Part shown: in pieces, positions 9,103 to 17,476 of the stretch
Numbering within the stretch: the first letter of the stretch is position 1
Layout: every line of letters begins with the position of its first letter
DNA from: Bifidobacterium breve
GTDB lineage: Bacteria > Actinomycetota > Acidimicrobiia > Acidimicrobiales > Microtrichaceae
Reading direction: 5' to 3'
DNA length: 35,722 bases
NCBI GenBank assembly: GCA_945901935.1
Contig: CAMDLX010000015.1
Coordinates: 1 to 35,722, forward strand
Notes under the pieces: generated by a model
Databases searched by the model: none
The model's input: only the letters and a program-made list of their open reading frames with translations
Told to the model about the DNA's origin: nothing
Translations under genes and position numbers: made by a program

Positions 9103-10476
9103 ATGGATCCTGCACCCTCCTGCTCCATTGTTGTGTTCACGCGAGACCTCCGCATTCGTGACCTGCCCGCTCTTCAGGCTGCGATTCAGGCCTCTCCCAT
9201 GGTCATCACGGCTTTCATTCTTGATGATGATCTCGTTGAATCCCTGAGTAGTGCACCGAACCGATTGAGCTTTCTTCTTGATTCCCTCTGTGATCTTCGG
9301 GACTCGATTCGCGGGCTCGGCGGGGAGCTAGTCCTGAGGAGGGGAAACTGGGTCGTCGAGGTGGCTCGCCTTGTATCCGAGACCGGAGCCTCCACGGTTC
9401 ACCTCTCGCAGGATGTTTCGGCGTTTGCCCGGTCTCGAATTGACCAACTGACAGCAAGCCTCGCCGATTCCTCTTGCAAGATTCAGTTGCATTCAGGAGT
9501 GACTGTGTTGCCTCCAGGAACGAACAGCCCCGGAACAGGCGGCTTCTGGAAAGTCTTCACCCCGTACTACAACAAGTGGATCGAGGCGAGATGGAGAGAG
9601 GTGCTTCCACCGCCGAAGCAGATCCATCATCTTGAAGGGATTCCTACCCTCCCAGTACCCACGTTGGGCGAGCTGAGCGTCACTCCCCCGTCACCAAATC
9701 TGGCGACTGGCGGAGAATCCGCAGGCCTAGAACGTCTCAAGCTCTGGGCGAAAAGCTCGCTGGAAAGGTACGAGGAGAACCACAATGCTCTCGCTGCAGA
9801 CGACAGTTCTCGAATCGCGCCCTACCTTCACTTTGGATGCCTGTCTCCCCTCGAGGTAGCTGCTCGGCTACAGGGTCGACCCGGTGCAGCGCCGTTTATC
9901 CGGCAACTCTGCTGGCGCGATTTCTACCACCAATTGCTGGCCGCTCGTCCAGAGATCTCGCAGGTTGACTACAGAAATCGCGGCGACGTCTGGCGGCAAG
10001 ATGAGCAGGACGCAGAAACTTGGCGGCAAGGACGCACGGGTTATCCACTTGTGGATGCAGCCATGCAGCAGCTTCTCCTCGAAGGATTTATGCATAACCG
10101 AGCGCGCATGGTGGTTGCATCCTTTCTGACGAAAGACCTGTACCTGGACTGGCGCATCGGAGCCGCACATTTCATGAGGTTTCTCGCAGATGCCGACGTT
10201 GCCAATAACCAGTTGAACTGGCAGTGGACGGCGGGTACTGGGTCTGACACAAATCCAAATCGGATCTTCAATCCAACTGTTCAGTCCGTTCGATTCGACC
10301 CTGATGGTGTCTATATTCGCCGATACTTACCTGTGCTCGCAGAGCTCGAAGCACCCCTGATTCACGACCCTGATGTAGAGACTCGCAGACTGCTCGGCTA
10401 CCCGGAGAAGATGGTGGATCACAAGCTGGCCATCGAGGCATACCGGGCACAGTTGGCCTCGTATAGAAGTGACTGA
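9103..10476 (+). CDS. phrB: Deoxyribodipyrimidine photolyase (cryptochrome/photolyase family)
   Basis: Flavoprotein of 457 residues that should repair UV-induced cyclobutane pyrimidine dimers using blue light. The N-terminal alpha/beta antenna domain begins IVVFTRDLRIRD. The C-terminal FAD domain (about 215-450) contains the family hallmarks TGYPLVDAAM, HNRARM, DWRIGA and WQWTAG followed by RIFNP. Trp residues consistent with the electron-transfer triad are seen in ETWRQG, DWRIG and NWQWT. Length and motifs fit class I CPD photolyases; a (6-4) enzyme or cryptochrome is less likely but not excluded. The antenna cofactor cannot be told. No Shine-Dalgarno is evident before the ATG. It heads a plus-strand run of four genes and implies a sunlit habitat. 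Confidence 0.95.
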   Translation: MDPAPSCSIVVFTRDLRIRDLPALQAAIQASPMVITAFILDDDLVESLSSAPNRLSFLLDSLCDLRDSIRGLGGELVLRRGNWVVEVARLVSETGASTVHLSQDVSAFARSRIDQLTASLADSSCKIQLHSGVTVLPPGTNSPGTGGFWKVFTPYYNKWIEARWREVLPPPKQIHHLEGIPTLPVPTLGELSVTPPSPNLATGGESAGLERLKLWAKSSLERYEENHNALAADDSSRIAPYLHFGCLSPLEVAARLQGRPGAAPFIRQLCWRDFYHQLLAARPEISQVDYRNRGDVWRQDEQDAETWRQGRTGYPLVDAAMQQLLLEGFMHNRARMVVASFLTKDLYLDWRIGAAHFMRFLADADVANNQLNWQWTAGTGSDTNPNRIFNPTVQSVRFDPDGVYIRRYLPVLAELEAPLIHDPDVETRRLLGYPEKMVDHKLAIEAYRAQLASYRSD

Positions 10477-10611
10477 GTACTGGGGTGAAATGACATCAAG
10501 TCTGAAGCGATTTACGATCGGCCGGCCACTTGCTAGCGCCATGTCGGAGCAAGACACCACCAATTGCTGAGACCTCAATAATCTCCCCTAGAACCCTGCA
10601 AGGAACCCAAT

Positions 10612-11049
10612 ATGCCGCTTCTCGGCGAGTACGAACCCAGCCCATGGGAACCAATTTCTGATCAAGTAGCACTCTACGAGTCGAGCGGTGGTACCGAAGG
10701 CGACACGCTAGAGGGTGCGCCATGCATCATCTTGTGGACTACGGGCCGCAAAAGCGGAAAGGTTCGCAAGACTCCGCTGATTCGCGCGGAAAGCAACGGT
10801 TCATACGCAGTGATTGCATCTATGGGTGGTTCACCCACTGCGCCCGTCTGGTCGCACAACATCGATGCTGACTCGTTGGTCTCCCTGCAAGATGGTGCGG
10901 AGTTGCGAGATTACTCCGCACGCAAGGTGGAAGGCCAAGAGAAGGCTGATTGGTGGGCCATTGCTATGAAGGTGTGGCCTCACTTTGATTCCTACCAAGA
11001 GGCAACTACTCGCGTCATCCCCCTATTCGTGCTTGACCCAATCACATAG
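10612..11049 (+). CDS. DUF385/Ddn-like nitroreductase-family deazaflavin oxidoreductase
   Basis: Small split-barrel protein of 145 residues. LWTTGRKSGKVRKTPLI at about 43-59 is the typical signature of the actinobacterial F420H2-dependent Ddn/DUF385 family, and the closing segment VIPLFVLDP is also typical. Members reduce quinones, nitro compounds or mycotoxins with reduced F420; the natural substrate here is unknown. AAGGAA lies seven bases before the ATG. It is separated from the photolyase by 135 bp with no obvious terminator, so cotranscription is uncertain. Confidence 0.9.
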   Translation: MPLLGEYEPSPWEPISDQVALYESSGGTEGDTLEGAPCIILWTTGRKSGKVRKTPLIRAESNGSYAVIASMGGSPTAPVWSHNIDADSLVSLQDGAELRDYSARKVEGQEKADWWAIAMKVWPHFDSYQEATTRVIPLFVLDPIT

Positions 11050-11102
11050 GCCTAGGCAGTTCCAGTTGGGACAGACTGACCACATGCTTACTCACCCACA
11101 CG

Positions 11103-11471
11103 ATGCTCTCCACTCGCGTTGACAAGTGGCTTTGGTCGGTTCGGTTGTATTCGACGCGCTCTCAGGCCACTGCTGCCTGCAACGGGGGTCACGTACAGAT
11201 CAACGGGAACGCAGCTAAGCCCTCGAGTTTGGTACGAGTAGGAGACTCCGTTGAAGCATATTCCCGCGAGGTTCATCGGGTTCTGGTTGTACAGCAGATC
11301 ATTGAAAAACGAGTGGGGGCAGCCGTAGCGGTGGAGTGCTACTCAGACCAGACTCCACCTGCTCCCCCTGCAGAGCTGCGGGTACAGATTGCGGTTCGTG
11401 ATTCTGGGTCTGGGCGACCGACCAAGAAGGACCGTCGAGACCTAGAGAAGTTTCATCGCAGGCAACGCTAA
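11103..11471 (+). CDS. hslR: S4-domain RNA-binding protein, Hsp15-like
   Basis: Basic protein of 122 residues. The N-terminal S4 domain starts RVDKWLWSVRLYSTRSQA, close to the Hsp15 consensus, and the C-terminus ends RPTKKDRRDLEKFHRR, matching the basic tail of E. coli Hsp15. In E. coli, Hsp15 binds 50S subunits carrying a nascent chain after abortive translation and helps recycle them. The next gene, 39 bp downstream, is EngB, also a 50S factor, so a ribosome-maintenance pair is plausible. There is no clear Shine-Dalgarno before ATG 11103. Confidence 0.88.
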   Translation: MLSTRVDKWLWSVRLYSTRSQATAACNGGHVQINGNAAKPSSLVRVGDSVEAYSREVHRVLVVQQIIEKRVGAAVAVECYSDQTPPAPPAELRVQIAVRDSGSGRPTKKDRRDLEKFHRRQR

Positions 11472-11510
11472 GTGTCATCTGTTTTGGTTATTGGGTGACA
11501 ATAGGGACAC

Positions 11511-12110
11511 ATGTCCACTCCACTTGAGCTTCAGTTCGTTACATCTGCTGCGCAATTCAGCCAGTTGCCGCAGACTGGAGTCCCCGAGATTGCGATTGTC
11601 GGCAGGTCAAATGTCGGAAAGTCCTCTCTTATCAATGCCCTGAGTAATCGCAAAGGCCTGGCTCGGGTATCGAAGACTCCCGGTCGCACTCAACTCATCA
11701 ACTACTTCTCGCTTGGTGAATCAGCCGCTGTTGTCGACCTTCCCGGGTACGGCTTTGCCAATGCGCCTGCCCGGGTGCGCGCAACTTGGCAGCCGATGAT
11801 CGAGGGTTATCTACTCGGCCGTGAGGAACTGGTCATGATTCTGGTGCTCGTGGACGGCGAGATTGGCCCGACCAAGCTCGATGTTCAAATGCTCGAGTGG
11901 TTGCAGTCCTATGACCGGCCCTGCACCGTCGTCGCTACCAAACATGACAAGGTGAAGTCTGCTGTTCGTGACAAGCGCAAACGCGAACTTGCTGCCAAGT
12001 CGGGAGTGGAACAGCGAGAGGTTGTCTGGGTAAGTGCGGCCAAAAACGTTGGGATCGACAACCTGCGCACATTGGTGCGGCAGTGGTTGGGATTGAGCTC
12101 AGATAGGTAA
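11511..12110 (+). CDS. engB: EngB (YihA/YsxC) ribosome-biogenesis GTPase
   Basis: TRAFAC-class GTPase of 199 residues required for late 50S assembly in organisms that have it. All G motifs are present: G1 GRSNVGKS at 31-38, G2 region KTPGRT at 55-60, G3 DLPG at 76-79, G4 TKHD at 143-146 and G5 SA at 175-176. The length is normal. The gap to hslR is 39 bp with no strong Shine-Dalgarno; the sequence TGACAAT just upstream could be a -10 for a near-leaderless transcript, but this is weak. The last 12 bp overlap the 3' end of the convergent acyl-CoA dehydrogenase. Confidence 0.96.
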   Translation: MSTPLELQFVTSAAQFSQLPQTGVPEIAIVGRSNVGKSSLINALSNRKGLARVSKTPGRTQLINYFSLGESAAVVDLPGYGFANAPARVRATWQPMIEGYLLGREELVMILVLVDGEIGPTKLDVQMLEWLQSYDRPCTVVATKHDKVKSAVRDKRKRELAAKSGVEQREVVWVSAAKNVGIDNLRTLVRQWLGLSSDR

Positions 12111-13328
12111 GTCGCCAGTTGCAGCCCGGGTGCTTCCGCTATCTCGGTATGCCGAGATCGTGCGCTGCGCAATCCTCATCTGGTGGACTTCGTCGGCCCC
12201 ATCGGCAAAGCGTGCCCATCGAGCATGCTGGTACATATGGGCGAGCGGAGTGTCGGTTGAGTAACCGAGAGCACCGTGAACTTGGATGGAGCGATCAATA
12301 ACTCGTCCGAGCATGTTGGCTACAAAGTGCTTCGCCATCGATACTTCGCTCTTGAAATCAAGGCCGTTATCAATACGATACGCAGCGTGCAGAACCATGA
12401 GTTTGGACTGGTACAACTCCATCGTCGAGTCAGCAATCATCCACTGGATACCCTGCTTCTCTGCCAACATTGACCCGTGGGAGTAACGATTGAGCGACCG
12501 ATCAACCATCATGTCGAGGGCAGTTTCTGCTTGAGCGATCCAACGCATGCAGTGAGCTAGGCGGGCAGGGCCAAGTCGATATTGCCCGAGCAGGTGTCCT
12601 TGTCCCCTGCCGCCGAGCATGTTTGCTGCGGGAACGCGCAGATCCTCGATCACGATCTCGGAATGTCCAGAACCTCCATGCATGGTCTCGACCTCCCGAA
12701 CGCGGTTCCAACCATCCGAGGGGATCTCGACGATAAACGCCGAGTTCGCAGCTTGGGGTAGGTCAGGATTGTCCTCAGTTCGGGCCACCAAGATGGCAAA
12801 GCTTGCACGTTGCGCGTTCGAAATAAACCACTTGTGGCCGTTGATGACCCATTCCTCACCGTCTTGGATTGCAGTGGTTCGAATCAATGTGGGGTCAGAT
12901 CCAGCTACTTCTGGCTCAGTCATGGCGAAGCAACTCATGGCCATGCCATCGCACAAGGGCTTGAGGTACTTCTCTTTTTGCTCATCTGTTGCCCAGTGCA
13001 ACAGCGTGTGCATATTGCCCTCATCTGGGGCCTGACAGTTCATGACGAACGGGCCGTAATAAGACTTTGCCGCTTCAGCCTGAACCATCGCGAGCTCAAC
13101 GTGGCCTAGGCCCATGCCTCCCCACTCCGCAGGCATGTGCGGCAACCAGAGTCCAGCCTCTTTGGCTTGGGACCGCATGCCAAAAAGGATTCGGATGTAC
13201 TCGTCACGCTCGATCTCTTCTGAATCGCCAATAAGCGCCTCGCCGGGCTTGACAACATCTTCGATAAAGGCGCGAACACGCACACGAATCAGTTCGAGTT
13301 CGGGCGAGAGCGTGAAATCGATCGACAT
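12099..13328 (-). CDS. Acyl-CoA dehydrogenase family protein
   Basis: FAD-dependent dehydrogenase of 409 residues introducing an alpha,beta double bond into an acyl-CoA. The N-terminal helical, central beta (FAMTEPEVAGSD at 134-145) and C-terminal helical domains are all recognisable. At the catalytic-base position, where MCAD has the Glu of YEGTAQIQ, this protein has Asp376 in ADGADEVH. That pattern recalls ACAD10/ACAD11-type enzymes from memory, so the substrate may be unusual, for example branched or hydroxylated. AAAGGA lies seven bases before the ATG. It sits downstream of the BVMO on the same strand with about 110 bp between them. Confidence 0.93.
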   Translation of the reverse strand: MSIDFTLSPELELIRVRVRAFIEDVVKPGEALIGDSEEIERDEYIRILFGMRSQAKEAGLWLPHMPAEWGGMGLGHVELAMVQAEAAKSYYGPFVMNCQAPDEGNMHTLLHWATDEQKEKYLKPLCDGMAMSCFAMTEPEVAGSDPTLIRTTAIQDGEEWVINGHKWFISNAQRASFAILVARTEDNPDLPQAANSAFIVEIPSDGWNRVREVETMHGGSGHSEIVIEDLRVPAANMLGGRGQGHLLGQYRLGPARLAHCMRWIAQAETALDMMVDRSLNRYSHGSMLAEKQGIQWMIADSTMELYQSKLMVLHAAYRIDNGLDFKSEVSMAKHFVANMLGRVIDRSIQVHGALGYSTDTPLAHMYQHARWARFADGADEVHQMRIAQRTISAYRDSGSTRAATGDLPI

Positions 13329-13401
13329 TTCAGAGTCCTTTGAGTGCGAGGGAACCGTTAGTACGAAACGTAGGGAGTGGCATGTGCAGCTAGGGCAAGA
13401 A

Positions 13402-13424
13402 CCTAGCGCGCCGAAGACGCTAGG
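13402..13424 (-). terminator. Small inverted repeat downstream of the BVMO gene
   Basis: CCTAGCG (13402-13408) and CGCTAGG (13418-13424) form a perfect 7-bp stem with a 9-nt loop, in the gap between the BVMO stop and the acyl-CoA dehydrogenase start. It could attenuate or terminate BVMO transcription, or be a regulator site for the dehydrogenase. There is no T-run, so the call is weak. Confidence 0.3.
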
Positions 13425-13440
13425 CCGCCGGAACAGGGGC

Positions 13441-15444
13441 TTAGGGCTGCAGAAGAAACTCGCTCAGGTCTGGCTCTTTGGTCCAGTTCCAGTAATCAAC
13501 GAGCCTCCAAGGCGAGAGGATGTAAATCTCGCCTGAGGGATTGCGAAACCAGCTGTAAGAGATCGAGGGGTGCGACCACACCATTGTGCGGAGTTCGGCC
13601 TGGGTGCGTTGTGTGTATTCCTCGCAGACCTCGCTCCTGCACTCGATGGAGCGGTACTCCCCGCTGATGAGAGCATCGAGCGCTCCCATGACATAGCGAA
13701 TCTGACATTCGGAATGAAAGATCAGGCTTCCCCCATGAGCAAGGTTGGTACCTGGCCCATACAGACAAAACATGTTCGGAAAGTTCGGGACTGTGATGCC
13801 GAGATAGGCAGTGGGTTCATCACCCCATTGCTCTGACAAAACCGCCCCATCACGCCCGGTGATCTCCATTGGCCAGAGGTACTTGTTGGCATGAAACCCG
13901 GTGGCGTAGATGATGAGATCAAACTCCGCCAGAGACTCCCCCTCAAGCTGCGCTGACTCGCCACCCGAAGCTTGGCGATTCTCGGTGACGATGCCGGTTG
14001 GTTCAATTCGTAGAATCGGATCAGTGACCAGCTCCACATTTTTTCGCATCAGGGCCGCTAGCCAACTGCCATTGTCCTGCAGCGTGCGCTTGCCGAGGCA
14101 TACGTAGTCCGGCACGACCTTCTCGGCGAGTGCTGGGTCATCTGCGACCTGTTCGACCATCCATTGGGTAAAGAAGTCTCGAGCTGCGTCGTTGATTTCG
14201 CTAATAGCGCGATCTTGATGCGGGTAATCAGGATCAATTCGCATTGCTGGCAGGCCACCATCGCAGGCAGGCCAGAACAGCAAGAATCGGTACCAACGGC
14301 CATAGAAGGGCAGATGCCTCATCGCCCACCGCACCCCGTCACCTACCTGCTCGTGATAATTCGGATTAGGAAACATCCAGGGTGCGGAGCGCTGAAAAAC
14401 GCTGAGGTGCTCAACCTGATCTGCAATCGTCGGCACAATCTGGAAGGCACTAGCGCCGGTACCAATTACCGCAACGCGCTTGTTGCGTAGGTCGGTTCCA
14501 GGAATCCACTGCGCTGAGTGCATCGCTGTACCTGCGAAGGTTTCACGACCGGGAATCTGGGGCAGCGAGGGACGGTTGAGCTGGCCCACAGCACTGATCA
14601 CAGCATTGGCAGTCAGAGTTGTCCTGCCCTGACTCTGCCTAATCTCGACCTGCCAACGAGCCTGCTCCTCGTCCCAATGTGCTGTGGAGACCTCGGACCC
14701 AAATCTGATGTGATCGACGACATCAAACTCTCGGGCGCAGTCCTCAAAATATTTCTGCAGCTCGGGCTGTTGTGCAAAGAACTCAGACCACTCGTTATTG
14801 GGTGCGAAGGAATAGCAATAGAAATGGTTTCCGACATCCACTCGACAACCCGGATAGCGATTCTCGAACCAGGTACCACCCGCTCCTGAGTTCTTCTCAA
14901 GAATGGTGTACGGAATCCCGGCCCGACCAAGACGAATGCCGGCCAGAATTCCAGACATCCCAGCGCCAATAACTACGACATGGAACTCGGAGACCTCGCT
15001 ACCCAAGTTCGAGTAAACGGTGCCAGCTGCACGTGCGTCCACCCCGTCGAGTTCGAGTTCCTCCATCAGCATGGGGACGTACTCCTCGGGAACCGTGTCC
15101 GCTACTAGGACGTTCATCATCTGATGGATAACCTCGGCGGGCGGATCTGCAGGTAGTACACAGCCAGAATCGCGATACTCGCAGATAACTTGTGCTGCGA
15201 TCGCTCGCACCTCAGCCTGAGATTCGGGGCTCATAAAGCCCTGCACCTCGTTCAGATAATTGCCAGCAGGCACATTGGGGCCACTCAGAAACGACAGGTC
15301 ACCAGTCATGTGCACCAGCGACATCAACAAGGTTGGAATGCTGAGATCTTTTAGGGCCTCAGAGACCTCATCGTCTGTGGCCGTAATCAACTCTCCTGCG
15401 TACCGACTGCGTGCGGGGATCGACTCGTTCTGAGGTTCTGTCAC
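13441..15444 (-). CDS. Baeyer-Villiger flavin monooxygenase with N-terminal extension (HAPMO-like)
   Basis: Class B flavoprotein monooxygenase of 667 residues that should insert oxygen next to a ketone carbonyl, giving an ester or lactone with NADPH and O2. The FAD motif GAGMSG is at 160-165, the BVMO fingerprint FAGTAMHSAQW at 303-313 matches FxGxxxHxxxW exactly, and the NADPH motif GTGASA is at 328-333. About 150 mostly helical residues precede the FAD domain. Most BVMOs (about 540 residues) lack this, but 4-hydroxyacetophenone monooxygenase (about 640 residues) has a comparable extension. The start is GTG 15444; no stronger start is seen. It is divergent from an HSL-family esterase that could cleave the ester product. 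Confidence 0.93.
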   Translation of the reverse strand: MTEPQNESIPARSRYAGELITATDDEVSEALKDLSIPTLLMSLVHMTGDLSFLSGPNVPAGNYLNEVQGFMSPESQAEVRAIAAQVICEYRDSGCVLPADPPAEVIHQMMNVLVADTVPEEYVPMLMEELELDGVDARAAGTVYSNLGSEVSEFHVVVIGAGMSGILAGIRLGRAGIPYTILEKNSGAGGTWFENRYPGCRVDVGNHFYCYSFAPNNEWSEFFAQQPELQKYFEDCAREFDVVDHIRFGSEVSTAHWDEEQARWQVEIRQSQGRTTLTANAVISAVGQLNRPSLPQIPGRETFAGTAMHSAQWIPGTDLRNKRVAVIGTGASAFQIVPTIADQVEHLSVFQRSAPWMFPNPNYHEQVGDGVRWAMRHLPFYGRWYRFLLFWPACDGGLPAMRIDPDYPHQDRAISEINDAARDFFTQWMVEQVADDPALAEKVVPDYVCLGKRTLQDNGSWLAALMRKNVELVTDPILRIEPTGIVTENRQASGGESAQLEGESLAEFDLIIYATGFHANKYLWPMEITGRDGAVLSEQWGDEPTAYLGITVPNFPNMFCLYGPGTNLAHGGSLIFHSECQIRYVMGALDALISGEYRSIECRSEVCEEYTQRTQAELRTMVWSHPSISYSWFRNPSGEIYILSPWRLVDYWNWTKEPDLSEFLLQP

Positions 15445-15602
15445 GTGTTCCGCACTCTCTCGCTAGTCAAGGATTCGCCACTGCGAACGCTACAGCGAAG
15501 GGGTCAACGACTCAGAAACAGCGTGCCCTCTTCTATGGCAAAATTTGCAGCACTACTACTACGAAGCCCACTCAGGCATTCAGACTCAGAGAGATCAGGC
15601 CC

Positions 15603-16496
15603 ATGGCACACCCCGGAGTTGAAATCATTGCTGCACTGATGGCCGAATCTGGCATCATGACCGGCACCCTCGAAGAGAGACGAGCCGCTATGTCCTCTGG
15701 GGCTCTGGCAATGCCAGCACCCGATGGAGTCAAACAGCAGGCGAGTTCTCTCGGCGGCCGCCCGGCTGAGTGGCTGATTCCCGAGGGTGTACCCGAGGAT
15801 GCCGCAGTGTTGTACTTCCATGGTGGCGGGTATTGCCTTGGATCGATTGACAGCCACCGAGATGTAGTTGGTCGAATCGCGATGAGCGCAGGGGTACGCG
15901 CCGTTTCTCTGGATTACAGGCTCGCCCCAGAAGACCCATTCCCCGCAGCCGTTGATGATGCTCTTGCTGCCTACGTCGAGTTGCTGGAATTGGAATTTGA
16001 GCCTTCACGCTTGTGTCTTGCCGGCGACTCGGCAGGAGGTGGATTAACCGTTGCAACGCTGTTAGCCATCCGGGACTCTGGGCTACCAATGCCTGGGGCG
16101 GCCGTCTGCCTCTCCCCTTGGGTAGACCTGACGCAGAGTTCACCCTCATGTCTTGACGACAGCTTGAGCGATCCCATCCTGAGTACCGAAGACTTAGATC
16201 TTCTTGCGGCTCTCTATCTTGGCGACACAGAGCCGACTACTCCGCTCGCATCTCCACTGTGGGCAGATGACCTTTCAGGTATGCCGCCGATGCTGATCGA
16301 GGTCGGAGAGGATGAGCCACTTCTTGACGATGCTGCCTCATTGGCTGGACGAGTTGGGGCGGCAGGATGCGATGTCACGCTGAACATCTACAGCGAGATG
16401 GTGCATGTATTTCAGATCTTCCCCAAGGAAATACTCCCGGAGTCTGAACAGAGCTTGCAGGTGATTGGAGCATTCATCCACAAACACCTTCTCTAG
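15603..16496 (+). CDS. Alpha/beta hydrolase, hormone-sensitive lipase family esterase
   Basis: Carboxylesterase of 297 residues hydrolysing short acyl esters. HGGG (73-76) forms the oxyanion hole, Ser143 in GDSAGG is the nucleophile, Asp237 (GEDEPLLDD) and His268 (MVHVF) complete the triad. These are the marks of the HSL (family IV) esterases. The frame stays open back to 15411 across the divergent BVMO start, but family alignment and ATG 15603 favour the shorter form. The 158-bp gap to the BVMO presumably holds divergent promoters; I see no clear operator. The head-to-head pairing suggests the esterase processes the BVMO ester product. Confidence 0.92.
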   Translation: MAHPGVEIIAALMAESGIMTGTLEERRAAMSSGALAMPAPDGVKQQASSLGGRPAEWLIPEGVPEDAAVLYFHGGGYCLGSIDSHRDVVGRIAMSAGVRAVSLDYRLAPEDPFPAAVDDALAAYVELLELEFEPSRLCLAGDSAGGGLTVATLLAIRDSGLPMPGAAVCLSPWVDLTQSSPSCLDDSLSDPILSTEDLDLLAALYLGDTEPTTPLASPLWADDLSGMPPMLIEVGEDEPLLDDAASLAGRVGAAGCDVTLNIYSEMVHVFQIFPKEILPESEQSLQVIGAFIHKHLL

Positions 16497-16537
16497 GTAT
16501 TTGCATCCAGATCGGTGTTCCTGATCGAATATTGAAC

Positions 16538-17089
16538 ATGTTTCGCAAAATGATCATTCCAGCCCTAGTTGCAGTAGGCGCCGTACTCATGGGGTGCGCC
16601 CCGATGCCCGCTCCAGTGACTACCACTGTTGAGTCAGTTGACCTCGGTCGCTACTTGGGAACTTGGTACGAACTCGGCAGCGTCAAACAGTTCTTCTCCG
16701 TCGGACTGGTTAATACAACAGCTGAGTATTCTCTGCTGCCAAGCGGAAACGTCAAAGTCGTCAACACGGGGCGTTATTTCAGTGCAACCGGTCCGCAGTC
16801 TCAGGTTATTGGGACTGCAGTACCCGTAGATTCCACCAACGCTCGGCTGAATGTTTCGTTCTCGGGATCGAACTCTGCGACAGCTCCTGGCAACTACTGG
16901 ATCGTCGACCTTGATCCTGAGTACCAATGGGCGATTGTGAGCGACGCAACTGGTAGGAGCGGGTTCATCCTGTCTCGGGACGCCTCCGTTGATCCAGCTT
17001 TCTATGCCGAACTCGTTCAGAAGGCAGCCGATAAGGGAGTCGATACCTCGAACTTGACTGTCACGCCGCAGCTCCTTGGGGCCTTGTAG
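16538..17089 (+). CDS. Lipocalin-family lipoprotein (Blc-like)
   Basis: Secreted lipoprotein of 183 residues. The signal peptide ends in the lipobox LMGC, with the acylated Cys at residue 20. The lipocalin GxW motif is GTWYE at 41-45, after VDLGRYL, as in bacterial Blc proteins, which bind lipids or small hydrophobic molecules at the envelope. Downstream strands such as YWIVDLDPEYQWAIVSD also fit the family. ATG 16538 is preferred over in-frame TTG 16532, which adds two residues. It lies 41 bp after the esterase and may be cotranscribed with it. The ligand is unknown. Confidence 0.92.
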   Translation: MFRKMIIPALVAVGAVLMGCAPMPAPVTTTVESVDLGRYLGTWYELGSVKQFFSVGLVNTTAEYSLLPSGNVKVVNTGRYFSATGPQSQVIGTAVPVDSTNARLNVSFSGSNSATAPGNYWIVDLDPEYQWAIVSDATGRSGFILSRDASVDPAFYAELVQKAADKGVDTSNLTVTPQLLGAL

Positions 17090-17127
17090 TGCCACTCGGT
17101 TCTAGTGCCACCTGACGTGCCATCTGT

Positions 17128-17436
17128 ATGACTCGCTCTCAGGAGAGACTGCTCCTCGGTTTTCGCGTGGTAGCAGTGATTGAGGCAGTGTCCTATGTGG
17201 CGCTCGTCTTGGCCTCGATTGCGCACAGAGTTGGGCAAACCCAGAACTTTGTTACCAAGATTGGGCCGATCCACGGAGTGATTTTTTTGGTGTATCTGAG
17301 CTTCGCGCTTCTGCTCCGAAGAGCGCTTCGCTGGGACACTTCGACAACCCTGTTCGTAATTCTTGCGGCCGTCATTCCCCTAGGCGGAATCTACGTTGAG
17401 CAGCGAGTGGCCAAGCTGGCAGAGCTGAGTACATGA
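17128..17436 (+). CDS. DUF3817 small integral membrane protein
   Basis: Membrane protein of 102 residues with three hydrophobic segments (roughly 10-30, 48-65 and 72-92). The motif GPIHGVIFLVYL in the second segment is characteristic of DUF3817, common in actinobacteria and of unknown function. It starts 38 bp after the lipocalin stop and ends 40 bp before the Cys-rich protein, in a same-strand series. No function is proposed. Confidence 0.85.
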   Translation: MTRSQERLLLGFRVVAVIEAVSYVALVLASIAHRVGQTQNFVTKIGPIHGVIFLVYLSFALLLRRALRWDTSTTLFVILAAVIPLGGIYVEQRVAKLAELST

Positions 17437-17476
17437 AGGTCAGAGTTCGCTTCAGCAACTGACCTATCCTCGCAAT

